Assembly: GCA_036497565.1 (NCBI GenBank)
Contig: DASXJE010000226.1
Span: 1-64,000, forward strand
DNA: 64,000 nt
Direction of reading: 5' to 3'
Origin: Mycobacteriales bacterium
Lineage (GTDB): Bacteria; Actinomycetota; Actinomycetes; Mycobacteriales; QHCD01
In this document: positions 7,701 to 16,866 of the stretch, piece after piece
Position numbering within the stretch: the first letter of the stretch is position 1
Layout: every line of letters starts with the position of its first letter
Notes under the pieces: generated by a model
The model's database searches: none
Seen by the model: the letters and a program-made list of their open reading frames with translations, nothing else
Told to the model about the DNA's origin: nothing
Program-made: the position numbers and the translations under genes

Positions 7701-9091
7701 GTGCGCCGCTCACGCCGCAGGACACCGTCGAGCGGGCGCTGGCCGCGTCGAAGGCCGACGGATGCATGGTCGTCGTCGGGGAGCGGTCGGAGACCAACCT
7801 GCGCTGGGCCAACAACACGCTCACCACCAACGGCGAGATGCGGTCGCGCAGCATCGCCGTGCTCAGCGTCATCGACGGAGCCTCCGGTACGGCGGCGGGT
7901 GTGGTCGAGCGCAGCACCGTGACCGCCGACCTGCTCGAGGATCTGGTCCGCGCCTCCGAACAGGCCGCCCGCGACGCCGGCCCGGCCGAAGACGCCCAGC
8001 CGTTGGTCGAGCCGCTGGTCGAGCCGTCGGGGTGGGACGCGCCGCCGGACGAGACGTCGATCCGGGTGTTCGCCGACTTCGCCCCGGCTCTGGGTGAGGC
8101 GTTCGACCGGGCCCGGTCCGACGACCGGTTGCTGTTCGGCTTCGCCGAGCACTCGATCACCTCCCTCTATCTCGGTGTGTCGACCGGGCTGCGCGCTCGC
8201 CACGATCAGCCGACCGGTCGCCTCGAGGTCAACGGCAAGTCGCCGGACTTCAGCCGTTCCGCGTGGGTCGGGCGGGCCACCCGGGACTTCACCGACATCG
8301 ACGTGGCCGGGCTCGACGCCGAGCTGACCCGCCGGCTCGGCTGGGCGCAGCGCCAGATCGATCTGCCGCCGGGTCGCTACGAGACGCTCGTGCCGCCGTC
8401 GGCGGTCGCCGACCTGATGATCTACCTCTACTGGTCGGCCGCGGCCCGGGACGCCGACGAGGGCCGCACGGTCTTCTCGAAGAAGGGCGGCGGCTCGCGC
8501 ATCGGTGAGCGGCTGTCCGACCTCCCGGTGACGCTGCGCAGCAACCCGGCCGAGCCCGGCCTCGAGTGCGCTCCCTTCGTGGCCGCCACGTCGTCGAACG
8601 CTGCCGACTCGATCTTCGACAACGGGCTGCCCGTGGGCCCGACCGACTGGATCCGCGACGGCGTGCTGACCTCCCTGCTGCGGCCCCGGTGGTGGGCGTC
8701 CCGTTCGGGCGGAAACCCGACGCCCGCCGTCGACAACCTCATCCTCGACGGACCGGACGGTGGACGTTCGCTCGAGGAGATGGTCGCCGGTACGGAGCGG
8801 GGACTGCTCCTGACCTGCCTGTGGTACATCCGGGAGGTCGATCCGCAGACCCTCCTGCTCACCGGCCTGACCCGCGACGGTGTCTATCTCGTCGAGAACG
8901 GAGAGGTCACCGGCGCGGTCAACAACTTCCGGTTCAACGAGAGCCCGGTCAGCCTGCTCGGACGCATCGGCGAGGTAGGCAGTTCGGGGATCACCCTGTG
9001 CCGGGAGTGGAACGACTGGTTCACCCGTACGGCGATGCCCGCGCTGCGCATCGGCGACTTCAACATGTCGACGGTCAGCAAGGCGTCCTGA
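7697..9091 (+). CDS. tldE: TldE/PmbA family protein, partner of TldD
   Basis: A 464-residue member of the TldD/PmbA family without an HExxxH motif, as expected for the non-catalytic TldE/PmbA subunit. An N-terminal domain (about residues 1-200) with 'RWANNTLTTNGEMRSRS' precedes the conserved C-terminal beta domain ('GLLLTCLWYIREVDPQT', 'GEVTGAVNNFRFNESPV'). The start is the ATG at 7697 behind GGGGAGGCATCGCG. It sits directly downstream of tldD, consistent with the known heterodimer in which TldE shapes the substrate channel. Confidence 0.92.
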   Translation: MSAPLTPQDTVERALAASKADGCMVVVGERSETNLRWANNTLTTNGEMRSRSIAVLSVIDGASGTAAGVVERSTVTADLLEDLVRASEQAARDAGPAEDAQPLVEPLVEPSGWDAPPDETSIRVFADFAPALGEAFDRARSDDRLLFGFAEHSITSLYLGVSTGLRARHDQPTGRLEVNGKSPDFSRSAWVGRATRDFTDIDVAGLDAELTRRLGWAQRQIDLPPGRYETLVPPSAVADLMIYLYWSAAARDADEGRTVFSKKGGGSRIGERLSDLPVTLRSNPAEPGLECAPFVAATSSNAADSIFDNGLPVGPTDWIRDGVLTSLLRPRWWASRSGGNPTPAVDNLILDGPDGGRSLEEMVAGTERGLLLTCLWYIREVDPQTLLLTGLTRDGVYLVENGEVTGAVNNFRFNESPVSLLGRIGEVGSSGITLCREWNDWFTRTAMPALRIGDFNMSTVSKAS

Positions 9092-9100
9092 CCCGGGCGG

Positions 9101-9553
9101 TCACTGTCGCGCCCGGAGCACCATCTGGGTGCACCGGAAGACCGCGAGCCGCCGGCCGGACTCCTCGTCGCGGACCTGCGCGTCCCATACCTGGGTGCTC
9201 CGTCCGACGTGCACCGGTGTCGCCTCGCCGAGTAGGGCACCGACCCGAAGCGTCCCGAGAAAATTGCTGGTCAACTCGATCGTCGTGAACCCGGTCGCGT
9301 CGGCCGGCAGGTTGACGACGGCGCCGTAGCCGCAGAGCGAGTCGGCGAGGCTCACGACCGTGCCGGCGTGCAGGAAACCGTTGGGCGCGAGCAGATCCGG
9401 GCGCACCGGGATGCGTCCGGTGACGCGTTCCCGGTCGACCGACACGATCTGCAGGCCAAGCAGGCCGGGCAGGTGCCCGGCGCCGAAGTCGGTGAACGCC
9501 TCGGGGTCCATGCCGGCCAGTTCGGGATACAGGCGGTTGTCGTGGGTGTCCAT
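9101..9553 (-). CDS. Hotdog-fold thioesterase (PaaI/YbgC-like)
   Basis: A 150-residue hotdog protein. The PaaI-type motif 'NGFLHAGTVVSLADSLCGYG' carries the usual N-G-x-x-H-A-G pattern and a downstream acidic residue. The start is the ATG at 9551-9553, preceded by GGGGAGACTGCGTCCC; a longer frame upstream is shadow sequence. Members hydrolyse acyl-CoA thioesters in aromatic or fatty-acid pathways. It is convergent with tldE (9 bases apart) and divergent from the RraA-like gene. The exact substrate cannot be read from the sequence. Confidence 0.85.
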   Translation of the reverse strand: MDTHDNRLYPELAGMDPEAFTDFGAGHLPGLLGLQIVSVDRERVTGRIPVRPDLLAPNGFLHAGTVVSLADSLCGYGAVVNLPADATGFTTIELTSNFLGTLRVGALLGEATPVHVGRSTQVWDAQVRDEESGRRLAVFRCTQMVLRARQ

Positions 9554-9623
9554 GGGACGCAGTCTCCCCGGGAGCCGAGCCGTTACCGACGGTGGAGTCG
9601 GCATCGACGGTGACCTTGACCGT

Positions 9624-9635
9624 TCACACATGTGA
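9624..9635. promoter_or_regulatory. Small palindrome TCACACATGTGA in the promoter region of the acid-sugar operon
   Basis: TCACA (9624-9628) and TGTGA (9631-9635) form an inverted repeat with a perfect 8-bp core CACATGTG. It lies 10-20 bases upstream of the RraA-like gene and in the shared upstream region with the hotdog gene. Position suits an operator, but the site is short and could be chance. Confidence 0.25.
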
Positions 9636-9644
9636 GCCATAGCT

Positions 9645-10526
9645 TTGCCGAAACATCTTGGCGAGAAGCTGGAGACCGTGTCGCCCGTGAGCTCGGACCT
9701 GAGGATATCGCCGACACCCGACGACCTGGCGGAGTTGACCGCGTCGTGGAAGGGCGCGCGCGGCCCGGACGGGCGGCCGCACGTCCCCGACGAGGTCCTC
9801 GACGAGATGCGCTCGGTCACCACCGAACAGGCGTGGAGTGTGCTGCTCAAGGAGCGCTTCGAGCGGCAGTTCGCCGGCGAGTGGCGGGAGACCAATCCGG
9901 GGCACATCCTCATCGGCCGGGCGGTGACTGCGCAGTTCGTCCCGCACCGCCCCGACCTCGACGCCGCCGTGGTGGCCGCCGGTGCTCGCGAAAACCATGT
10001 CGAGGCGGACCGGCAGAACTCCTGGATCATCGAACGGCTGCAGCCCGGTGACGTCATGGTCGTCGACATCTTCGGCAAGATCTACGAGGGCACCGTCGTC
10101 GGGGACAACCTGGGTACGGCGGTCATCTCCCGCACCGGTGCCGGCGCGGTGATCGACGGCGGCATCCGCGACTACCAGGGGCTGACCGAACTGCACGACG
10201 GCAACATCTTCTTCCGCGGGGTCGACCCGACGCCGATCCGCGACGTGACCCTCGCCGGGATCAACATCCCGATCCGGATCGGCAATGCGACCGTCCTGCC
10301 CGGAGACGTCGTGCTCGGGACGCCGAGCGGACTGACGTTCATCCCGCCTCATCTCGCCCAGGACGTGGTGAGCAGCAGCGCGGACGTGCGGACCCGGGAC
10401 GTGTTCGGCAAGCTGCGGTTGGCGGAGCGGGTCTACACCAGCGCGGAGATCGACGTGCCCACCTGGGCCACGGCGATCGAGGACGACTTCCAGCGGTGGC
10501 GGTCCCAGCAACATCCCGCCGGCTAG
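9645..10526 (+). CDS. RraA-like aldolase/decarboxylase
   Basis: A 293-residue protein of the RraA family, which includes 4-hydroxy-4-methyl-2-oxoglutarate and oxaloacetate-type aldolases and decarboxylases. The diagnostic D-X20-R-D motif is present: Asp in 'VVGDNLG' followed 20 residues later by Arg-Asp in 'DGGIRDYQG'. It carries an N-terminal extension of about 80 residues compared with the compact RraA proteins. It starts at the ATG at 9645, with a GTG at 9678 as alternative. It is the first gene of a four-gene cluster with two acid-sugar dehydratases and a dehydrogenase, so a C-C bond cleavage of a 2-keto acid intermediate is a reasonable inference. Confidence 0.85.
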   Translation: MPKHLGEKLETVSPVSSDLRISPTPDDLAELTASWKGARGPDGRPHVPDEVLDEMRSVTTEQAWSVLLKERFERQFAGEWRETNPGHILIGRAVTAQFVPHRPDLDAAVVAAGARENHVEADRQNSWIIERLQPGDVMVVDIFGKIYEGTVVGDNLGTAVISRTGAGAVIDGGIRDYQGLTELHDGNIFFRGVDPTPIRDVTLAGINIPIRIGNATVLPGDVVLGTPSGLTFIPPHLAQDVVSSSADVRTRDVFGKLRLAERVYTSAEIDVPTWATAIEDDFQRWRSQQHPAG

Positions 10527-10567
10527 CGGGCACCGACGACGATTGAGAGCAACCGCGAGGAGAGTGC

Positions 10568-11836
10568 GTGCCGGCGAACGTCGAAGACCAGGTCAGCACG
10601 AGTTCGCGATCCCGTGATCTGCGGATCACCGATCTGCGGGTCGCCAACCTCGTCGGCGTACCGTTCCGGTCGAGCATCGTCCGGATCGACACCAACCAGG
10701 GGATATCCGGCTACGGCGAGGTCCGGGATCAGGCCAGCAAGACCTATGCCCTGCTGCTGAAGAGCCGGCTGGTCGGCGAAAACCCCTGCAACGTCGACAA
10801 GCTCTTCCGCAAGATCAAGCAGTTCGGCCATCACGGGCGGCAGGCCGGCGGTGTCTGCGGGGTCGAGATGGCGCTGATGGACCTCGCCGGCAAGGCCTAC
10901 GGAGTGCCGGCGTACGCCCTTGCCGGCGGACGGTTCCGGGACACCGTCCTCTGCTACGCCGACACCCCGTCGTGTCAGAACCCGGACGAGCTCGGGCAAC
11001 GACTGCTCGCCCGCCGGAAAGAGGGCTACCAGTTCCTCAAGATGGACGTCGGCATCAACCTGCTGTGGGATGTTCCGGGTGCACTGATCGCCCCTGCCGA
11101 GGCACGCCGGACGACGACGGTGATGCACAGTTTCACCGGGATCCAGGTGACCGCCGTCGGGGTGAGCTATCTCGCCGACTACGTAGCGGCGGTCCGGTCG
11201 ATCGTCGGCTACGACGTCCCGCTCGCCGCGGACCACTTCGGTCACATCGCGCTGGATTCGTGCATCCGGATCGGCCGCGCCCTCGAGCCGTTCACGCTCG
11301 CCTGGCTCGAGGACCTCATTCCGTGGCAGTTCACCGACCAGTGGCGGCAGTTGACCACGGCGATCGCCACACCGACCTGCACCGGCGAGGACATCTATCT
11401 CGCAGAGAACTTCCGGCCGCTGATCGAGGGTGGGGCGGTCAACGTCATCCATCCCGACCCGGCGACAGCCGGGGGTGTGCTCGAGACGAAGCGGGTCGGA
11501 GACCTCGCCGAGGAGCACGGGATCCCGATGGCGTTGCACATGGCGGCGACGCCCATCGCCACGCTCGCCAGCGTCCACGCCGCTGCGGCGACCCAGAACT
11601 TCCTGGCGCTCGAGCACCACGCGGTCGACGTGCCGCGGTGGAGCGAGTTGGTCGATGGTCTGCCGAATCCGCTCATCGTCGACGGCTCGATCACCGTGCC
11701 CGATGCACCGGGCCTCGGATTCACCGGAATCAACGAGGACCTGTTCCGTGACCACCTCGACCCTGCGGATCCGGTGTTCTTCGAGAGCACCGGGCACTGG
11801 GACGACGAGCGGAGCCACGATCGCCTGTGGAGCTGA
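10568..11836 (+). CDS. Enolase-superfamily acid-sugar dehydratase (mandelate racemase/MLE family)
   Basis: A 422-residue mandelate racemase/muconate lactonizing enzyme family member. Metal ligands are visible in order: Asp in 'LAADHFGHI', Glu in 'WLEDLIPW', Glu in 'CTGEDIY'. The Asp-His dyad of the mandelate racemase subgroup follows in 'IHPDPATAGG' and 'ALHMAATP', and a Lys sits in 'FLKMDVG'. This pattern fits a dehydratase of an aldonic or aldaric acid. The start is GTG 10568 behind GAGGAGAG. It lies between the RraA-like and UxuA-like genes, 14 bases before the latter. The precise acid sugar is not determined; mannonate, gluconate and galactarate-type substrates are all possible. Confidence 0.88.
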   Translation: MPANVEDQVSTSSRSRDLRITDLRVANLVGVPFRSSIVRIDTNQGISGYGEVRDQASKTYALLLKSRLVGENPCNVDKLFRKIKQFGHHGRQAGGVCGVEMALMDLAGKAYGVPAYALAGGRFRDTVLCYADTPSCQNPDELGQRLLARRKEGYQFLKMDVGINLLWDVPGALIAPAEARRTTTVMHSFTGIQVTAVGVSYLADYVAAVRSIVGYDVPLAADHFGHIALDSCIRIGRALEPFTLAWLEDLIPWQFTDQWRQLTTAIATPTCTGEDIYLAENFRPLIEGGAVNVIHPDPATAGGVLETKRVGDLAEEHGIPMALHMAATPIATLASVHAAAATQNFLALEHHAVDVPRWSELVDGLPNPLIVDGSITVPDAPGLGFTGINEDLFRDHLDPADPVFFESTGHWDDERSHDRLWS

Positions 11837-11849
11837 CGAGAGGGAGACC

Positions 11850-12881
11850 TTGATCAAGATCGCCGAGATGCTGCCGCCGGATCCGGCCCACCAACATCTG
11901 TGGCGACTGATGAGGCAGGCCGGCGTGGGATGGGCCGTCGGAGGGCTTCCCGGCGATCACGACCTGTCCCCGGGTGAGGAGCCGTGGGACTACCTCCCGC
12001 TGCTGCGGCTGAAGCAGAAGTACGAGATGGCCGGCTTCTCGCTCGCCGTCATCGAGGCGAGACCGCCGCTGAACAACGCGAAGCGGGGCCTGCCCGGACG
12101 CGACGACGAGATCGACACCGTCTGCACGCTGATCGAGAACATGGGCCGCCTCGGGATCCCGGTGTGGTGCTACGAGTGGATGACCGACTTCAACTGGCTA
12201 CGGACCAGCACGGATGTCCCCTCCCGAGGCGGCTCGCTGGTCAGTGGCTTCGACAGCGCGCTCCTGGAAGATGCGCCACCGACATCGCTCGGACCGATCA
12301 GTGAGGCCGAGCTGTGGACGAATCTCGAGTACTTCCTGCGGCGGGTGATCCCGGTGGCGGAGCGCTGGAACGTCCGGCTCGCAATGCATCCGGACGACCC
12401 GCCGGTCTCCCCGATCCGGGGAGTCGGGCGGATCATGAGAAGCGTCCCGAACTACGAGCGATTGTTCGATCTCGTCGACAGCGAGATGAACGGGGCCACG
12501 CTCTGCCAGGGCAACTTCGCCCTGATGACCGACGACATTCCGGCGGTGATCCGCCGCTTCGGTCCGCGGGTCTTCTTCGTCCACCTGCGGGATGTGCGCG
12601 GGACCGCCGAGCAGTTCGTCGAGACCTGGCACGACGACGGGCAGACCGATCTCCTGGAGTGCCTCCGCGCCTACCGCGACATCGGTTTCGACGGAGTGCT
12701 GCGGCCGGATCATGTGCCGACCGTCGAGGGCGACTCGAACCAGCGGCCGGGTTATTCGGCCTACGGACGGCTCTTTGCCGTCGGCTACATCCGCGGACTG
12801 CAGCGGGCGGTCTACGGCGCTCGCAGTGAACGCGAGCACTCCTCCGACGGGGAGGGCAGCCAGGCATGCGTATCGCGGTGA
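11850..12881 (+). CDS. Mannonate dehydratase-like enzyme (UxuA family)
   Basis: A 343-residue UxuA-family protein with a TIM-barrel metal site pattern: 'LAMHPDDPP', Cys in 'TLCQGNF', 'FFVHLRDVRG' and 'LRPDHVP'. These match the His, Cys, His and Asp/His ligands known for mannonate dehydratase, which converts D-mannonate to 2-keto-3-deoxygluconate. The TTG at 11850 is taken as start because GAGAGGGAG precedes it and the upstream gene stops at 11836; ATG 11868 is the alternative. It overlaps the following SDR gene by 16 bases. Having both an enolase-type and a UxuA-type dehydratase in one operon is notable, since either type can act on mannonate. Confidence 0.85.
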   Translation: MIKIAEMLPPDPAHQHLWRLMRQAGVGWAVGGLPGDHDLSPGEEPWDYLPLLRLKQKYEMAGFSLAVIEARPPLNNAKRGLPGRDDEIDTVCTLIENMGRLGIPVWCYEWMTDFNWLRTSTDVPSRGGSLVSGFDSALLEDAPPTSLGPISEAELWTNLEYFLRRVIPVAERWNVRLAMHPDDPPVSPIRGVGRIMRSVPNYERLFDLVDSEMNGATLCQGNFALMTDDIPAVIRRFGPRVFFVHLRDVRGTAEQFVETWHDDGQTDLLECLRAYRDIGFDGVLRPDHVPTVEGDSNQRPGYSAYGRLFAVGYIRGLQRAVYGARSEREHSSDGEGSQACVSR

Positions 12882-13702
12882 CCGGAGCCCGCGGGCGCGT
12901 CGGGAGGGCGGTGGTCGATGCCGCCCTGCGCGACGGCCACTCGGTCGTCGGCATCGACCGGCCCGAGGCCACCGCCGATCGAGCACACCCGCGACTCGAC
13001 GACGTCGACGCCGATGTGACGTCGTACGACGACTTCGAGCATGCCGTGCAGGACAGCGCCGCGCTCATCCATCTCGCGGCCTATGCATCGCCGAACGGCC
13101 ATCCCGACCACGAGGTGCACAACAACAACGTCGTAGGGAGCTACAACGCGCTGAGCGTCGCGGCCCGGCTCGGGATCGCGAAGGTCTGTCTCGCGTCGAG
13201 CATCAACGCGATCGGCGGCTACTACAGCCGCAATCCCCGCTACGACTACTTCCCGGTCGACGAGTTGCACCCCACCTACAACGAGGATCCGTACAGCCTG
13301 TCCAAACGGATCTGCGAGGAGCAGGCCGACTCCTTCGCGCGGCGCTACGAGTCGATGACGATCTCGACGCTACGGTTCCACGCCGTCGTTCCGGCTCGTG
13401 GTGCTGCCACCCGCACCCGCCAGTTCGAGGGCGAGAGCAAGCAGCTGTGGGGCTACACGACGCTGGATGCCGCGGCGCGTGCCTGCCTGCTCGCCGTGTC
13501 GGCGGACTTCACCGGGCACGAGACCTTCTACGTGGTGGCGCCGCGGACGACGTCGGAGACTCCGTCGCTCGCACTGGCCGGCGAATACTTTCCCGAGGTG
13601 CCGATCGTGGGCGATCTCAGCGGCACCCGGGGATTCTTCGACTGCCGCAAGGCCGAAGTCATGCTCGGCTGGGCACACGACCCGTCGGTCACCGCGCGCT
13701 GA
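12866..13702 (+). CDS. NAD-dependent epimerase/dehydratase, possible uronate dehydrogenase
   Basis: A 278-residue extended SDR. The nucleotide-binding GxxGxxG is in 'VTGARGRVGRA', the catalytic Tyr-Lys pair is in 'YSLSK', and the Ser comes just before it in 'LASSINAIGG'. Length and layout match uronate dehydrogenases, which oxidise glucuronate or galacturonate to the aldarolactone. It is last in the acid-sugar operon and overlaps the UxuA-like gene by 16 bases. The operon context supports a uronate or aldonate substrate, but this is inference; sugar-nucleotide epimerases share the same motifs. Confidence 0.82.
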   Translation: MRIAVTGARGRVGRAVVDAALRDGHSVVGIDRPEATADRAHPRLDDVDADVTSYDDFEHAVQDSAALIHLAAYASPNGHPDHEVHNNNVVGSYNALSVAARLGIAKVCLASSINAIGGYYSRNPRYDYFPVDELHPTYNEDPYSLSKRICEEQADSFARRYESMTISTLRFHAVVPARGAATRTRQFEGESKQLWGYTTLDAAARACLLAVSADFTGHETFYVVAPRTTSETPSLALAGEYFPEVPIVGDLSGTRGFFDCRKAEVMLGWAHDPSVTAR

Positions 13703-13710
13703 CGACGCAG

Positions 13711-14250
13711 TCAGGTACTGCGGTCGAGGTCGTCGAACTGGGTGCGGTAAGCCGGCAGGAGAAGAGCCCAGCGTGAATCCCAGGCGAGCGCATGTGGCGG
13801 CCCGCCGACCTCGGTGTCGAGCTGTTCGAGGTAGGTCTGCCACCCGGCGCCGTAACCGGCGGCTGCGTAATCGGGCAGGCGACGGTGGTCGAGGACGAGC
13901 ACCGTCGCCCCGTCACCCAACGGATACAGGTCGACGGTCACCTGCGACTCTTCCTCATCGGGAAAGAGCCAGGTCACCTGCAGATGGTCAGTGGGTCGGC
14001 AGTCGCGCACGGCGCCGCGCGACTGCTGTTTGGGATCCACATCGTCGAAATACACGACGAAGTCGCCGCCGACCCGCAGGTCGCCCTCGACGCGGGCGAG
14101 CCATCGTGCGAGTCGGGCCGGTTCGGTCAGCGCGGACCACAGGTCGGCGGTGCCGGCGGCGTACGAGCGTTCCAGTCGGACCGCCGGCCGATCGTCGTGC
14201 AGGCGGAGCACGCCGATCAGGTCTTCCTCCGGCGGGTCCCGGCGGCTCAT
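13711..14250 (-). CDS. SRPBCC/AHSA1-domain protein
   Basis: A 179-residue protein of the START/AHSA1-like SRPBCC superfamily. The opening 'VRLERSYAAGTADLWSALTEPARLARWL' pattern lines a hydrophobic helix-grip cavity, and 'GWQTYLEQLDTEV' near the C terminus is typical. The ATG overlaps the stop of the upstream ArsR gene (ATGA), so both are one operon. Such ArsR-SRPBCC pairs are common in actinobacteria; the small hydrophobic ligand and role are usually unknown. It is convergent with the SDR gene, only 8 bases away. A second pair of this kind lies at 29341-30107. Confidence 0.82.
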   Translation of the reverse strand: MSRRDPPEEDLIGVLRLHDDRPAVRLERSYAAGTADLWSALTEPARLARWLARVEGDLRVGGDFVVYFDDVDPKQQSRGAVRDCRPTDHLQVTWLFPDEEESQVTVDLYPLGDGATVLVLDHRRLPDYAAAGYGAGWQTYLEQLDTEVGGPPHALAWDSRWALLLPAYRTQFDDLDRST

Positions 14251-14603
14251 CGCGACTCCCTGGTCCGAGTTGGTGCGGAGGTCCGCCGCTCGGAACGGCG
14301 CCGGCCCCGGACGACCTCTGTCCCGAGTGCGTCCAGTCGTTGGGTCCAGAACGGCCGGTATCTGGCGAGCCAGCTATCGAGTTCGCGCAGCGGCGCGGGG
14401 CGCAGGCTGTAGACCCGCTGTTGACCGCGCGGCTCGGCCTGCACCAGGCCGGCTTCGCGGAGCACGCGCAGATGCCGCGAGATGCCCGGTCGGCTGATGT
14501 CGAACGCCGCCGCGAGCTGGCCCGCGCTCTGCTCGCCAGCAGCGATCAACTCGACCAATCGCCGCCGGGTCGGGTCCGCCAACGCTTCGAGGGCCGCCTG
14601 CAT
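14247..14603 (-). CDS. ArsR-family winged-helix repressor
   Basis: A 118-residue ArsR/SmtB-fold regulator. The winged helix occupies residues about 5-80, with recognition helix '[20 protein letters not shown]' and wing '[11 protein letters not shown]'. No Cys or His metal-binding cluster is visible, so it belongs to the metal-independent group that sits next to SRPBCC genes. Translationally coupled to the downstream SRPBCC gene. A perfect 9-2-9 dyad lies 25 bases upstream of its start, making autorepression likely. The C-terminal tail is Arg/Ser-rich. Confidence 0.88.
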   Translation of the reverse strand: MQAALEALADPTRRRLVELIAAGEQSAGQLAAAFDISRPGISRHLRVLREAGLVQAEPRGQQRVYSLRPAPLRELDSWLARYRPFWTQRLDALGTEVVRGRRRSERRTSAPTRTRESR

Positions 14604-14627
14604 GAGACTATGTGTACCAGGGAGGTT

Positions 14628-14647
14628 ACGTAACTGTCCAGTTACGT
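14628..14647. promoter_or_regulatory. Perfect 9-2-9 dyad, probable ArsR operator
   Basis: ACGTAACTG at 14628-14636 and CAGTTACGT at 14639-14647 are exact reverse complements separated by TC. A second, overlapping palindrome GTTACGTAAC spans 14625-14634. The site is 25 bases upstream of the ArsR start, in the divergent region shared with the PEP carboxykinase gene (14604-14841). Assignment to this ArsR protein is by position. Confidence 0.6.
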
Positions 14648-14841
14648 CAAGGGGTGGACGCCGGGCCGGTCGGACGACTGAATCGGTACATATCGGCCAC
14701 TATGTGACCGGTTCGACAGCACGTCACCCTGCAGCCACGTTAGGCTCTGCCAATCTCCAGCAATTCCCGATCTCGGCCACCGACCGGCCGGGGTCATGTC
14801 GGAGTTACGCAGTCAACGACGACCGCGAAGGAGCTCGCACG

Positions 14842-16662
14842 ATGACCGTGACCGTCCCTGGACTCGATTCGGCGCCCACCCGCGACAAGGGAGTGCTCGC
14901 CTGGGTGCAGGAGGTAGCCGAGCTCACCGAGCCCGACCGGGTGCATTGGTGTGACGGCTCGGTCGACGAGTGGGACCGGCTGACCGACGAACTCGTCGAC
15001 GCCGGCACGTTTGTGCGGCTCAACCCGGCGAAGAAGCCCAACTCCTTCTGGTGCGCGTCCGATCCCGCCGATGTCGCGCGGGTCGAGGACCGCACCTTCA
15101 TCTGCTCCCGCGACGAGGCCGACGCCGGTCCGACGAACAATTGGCGGGACCCCGAGGAGATGAAGCAGACCTTGACCGGTCTGTTCCGCGGGTCGATGCG
15201 CGGCCGGACCATGTACGTCGTGCCGTTCTGCATGGGCCCACTGGACGATGAGCACTCCAAGCTCGGGATCGAGATCACCGATTCGGCCTACGTCGCCGTG
15301 TCGATGCGCATCATGACCCGGATGGGCGACGCAGCGCTCGAGAAGATCGACGCCGGACGGCAGTGGGTGCCCTGTCTGCATTCGGTCGGCGCACCGCTCG
15401 AGCCGGGTCAGGCCGACGTCGCATGGCCGTGCAACGACACCAAATACATCGTGCACTTCCCCGACGAGCTGGCGATCTGGTCCTACGGCTCGGGTTACGG
15501 CGGCAATGCCCTACTCGGCAAGAAGTGTTACTCGCTGCGGATCGCCAGTGTGATGGCGCGGGACGAGGGTTGGCTCGCCGAGCACATGCTGATCCTCAAG
15601 CTGATCAGCCCGAGCGGGTCGGTCCACTACATCTGTGCGGCCTTCCCCAGCGCATGCGGCAAGACCAACCTCGCGATGCTCGAGCCGACGATTCCCGGCT
15701 GGCGGGTCGAGACGGTGGGCGACGACATCGCCTGGATGCGCTTCGGTGACGACGGCCGGCTCTACGCGGTCAATCCGGAATACGGCTTCTTCGGTGTCGC
15801 ACCCGGCACCGGCTACGACACCAATGCCAACGCGATGCGCACCATCGTGAAGGGCAACTCGATCTTCACCAACGTCGCGCGCACCGACGACGGTGACGTC
15901 TGGTGGGAGGGCATGACCGAGCAGCCGCCTGCGCACCTGACCAGCTGGAAGCGGCAGGACTGGACCCCGGACTCCGACGAGAAGTCGTCCCACCCCAACA
16001 GCCGGTTCTGCACTCCCGCCGGGCAATGCCCGACCATCGCGCCGGAGTGGGAAAGCCCCGAGGGCGTGCCGATCTCCGCGATCTTCTTCGGCGGGCGCCG
16101 TAAGACGACCGTTCCGTTGGTCACGGAGGCCCGCGACTGGCAACACGGCGTTTTCCTGGGCGCGACGCTGTCCAGCGAGACGACCGCCGCCGCGACCGGA
16201 CAGGTCGGGGTCGTGCGGCGCGACCCGTTCGCGATGCTGCCGTTCCTCGGCTACCACGGCGGCGACTACTTCTCCCACTGGCTCGAGGTCGGCAAGGTGG
16301 CCGATGCCGCAAAGCTGCCCCGGATCTTCTACGTCAACTGGTTCCGCCGCGCAGCCGACGGCCGATTCCTCTGGCCCGGCTTCGGCGAGAACAGCCGGGT
16401 GCTGAAGTGGGCGGTCGAGCGCATCGAGGGTGCCGCGGACGCCGTCGAGACGGCGGTGGGCTACGTACCGGCCCGCGGTCAATTGGACATCGACGGACTC
16501 GAGATGGCCGAGGCCGATCTGACCGCCGCACTGGCCGTGGATCCGGACGAATGGCGGGCCGAACTGCCCATGATCGCCGAGTGGTTCGACACCTTCGGCG
16601 ACCGGCTCCCCTCCTCGCTCCGGGACGAGCTCGACACCCTGGAACGACGTCTCGGGGGTTGA
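14842..16662 (+). CDS. pckG: Phosphoenolpyruvate carboxykinase (GTP)
   Basis: A 606-residue GTP-dependent PEPCK, the usual length for the family. It catalyses oxaloacetate + GTP to PEP + CO2 + GDP, the entry to gluconeogenesis. Visible landmarks are the kinase-1a P-loop '[12 protein letters not shown]' (about residues 266-277), the reactive Cys in that loop, the metal-binding 'VGDDIAWM' segment, the substrate-binding '[16 protein letters not shown]', and the late '[15 protein letters not shown]' block. The ATG at 14842 is chosen with GAAGGAG upstream. It is divergent from the ArsR-SRPBCC operon, and a hairpin follows the stop. Its presence fits a bacterium growing on acids and sugars cut down to C4/C3 units. 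Confidence 0.97.
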   Translation: MTVTVPGLDSAPTRDKGVLAWVQEVAELTEPDRVHWCDGSVDEWDRLTDELVDAGTFVRLNPAKKPNSFWCASDPADVARVEDRTFICSRDEADAGPTNNWRDPEEMKQTLTGLFRGSMRGRTMYVVPFCMGPLDDEHSKLGIEITDSAYVAVSMRIMTRMGDAALEKIDAGRQWVPCLHSVGAPLEPGQADVAWPCNDTKYIVHFPDELAIWSYGSGYGGNALLGKKCYSLRIASVMARDEGWLAEHMLILKLISPSGSVHYICAAFPSACGKTNLAMLEPTIPGWRVETVGDDIAWMRFGDDGRLYAVNPEYGFFGVAPGTGYDTNANAMRTIVKGNSIFTNVARTDDGDVWWEGMTEQPPAHLTSWKRQDWTPDSDEKSSHPNSRFCTPAGQCPTIAPEWESPEGVPISAIFFGGRRKTTVPLVTEARDWQHGVFLGATLSSETTAAATGQVGVVRRDPFAMLPFLGYHGGDYFSHWLEVGKVADAAKLPRIFYVNWFRRAADGRFLWPGFGENSRVLKWAVERIEGAADAVETAVGYVPARGQLDIDGLEMAEADLTAALAVDPDEWRAELPMIAEWFDTFGDRLPSSLRDELDTLERRLGG

Positions 16663-16688
16663 ACCTCCCCTGCCCCTGTGTTTTCCTG

Positions 16689-16714
16689 ACCGCCGGTCCT
16701 CACGGGCCGGCGGT
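16689..16714 (+). terminator. Hairpin downstream of pckG
   Basis: ACCGCCGG (16689-16696) pairs with CCGGCGGT (16707-16714) around a 10-base loop, 26 bases after the pckG stop. Only a short T-containing tail follows, as is common for actinobacterial terminators. Confidence 0.5.
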
Positions 16715-16866
16715 TATCGGCATCCCTCCCCGACCACTCCGGTGCGCTTTTCCGGCTGTTCGGCAAATATCAACGATTGGGTGTCGAGGGTCGGTTTTTC
16801 GTGTTGAGTGTGGAACGGTTACTGATGGACAGGAAGCAACTGCACTGTGGAGTTGGGGGTGGGTGC

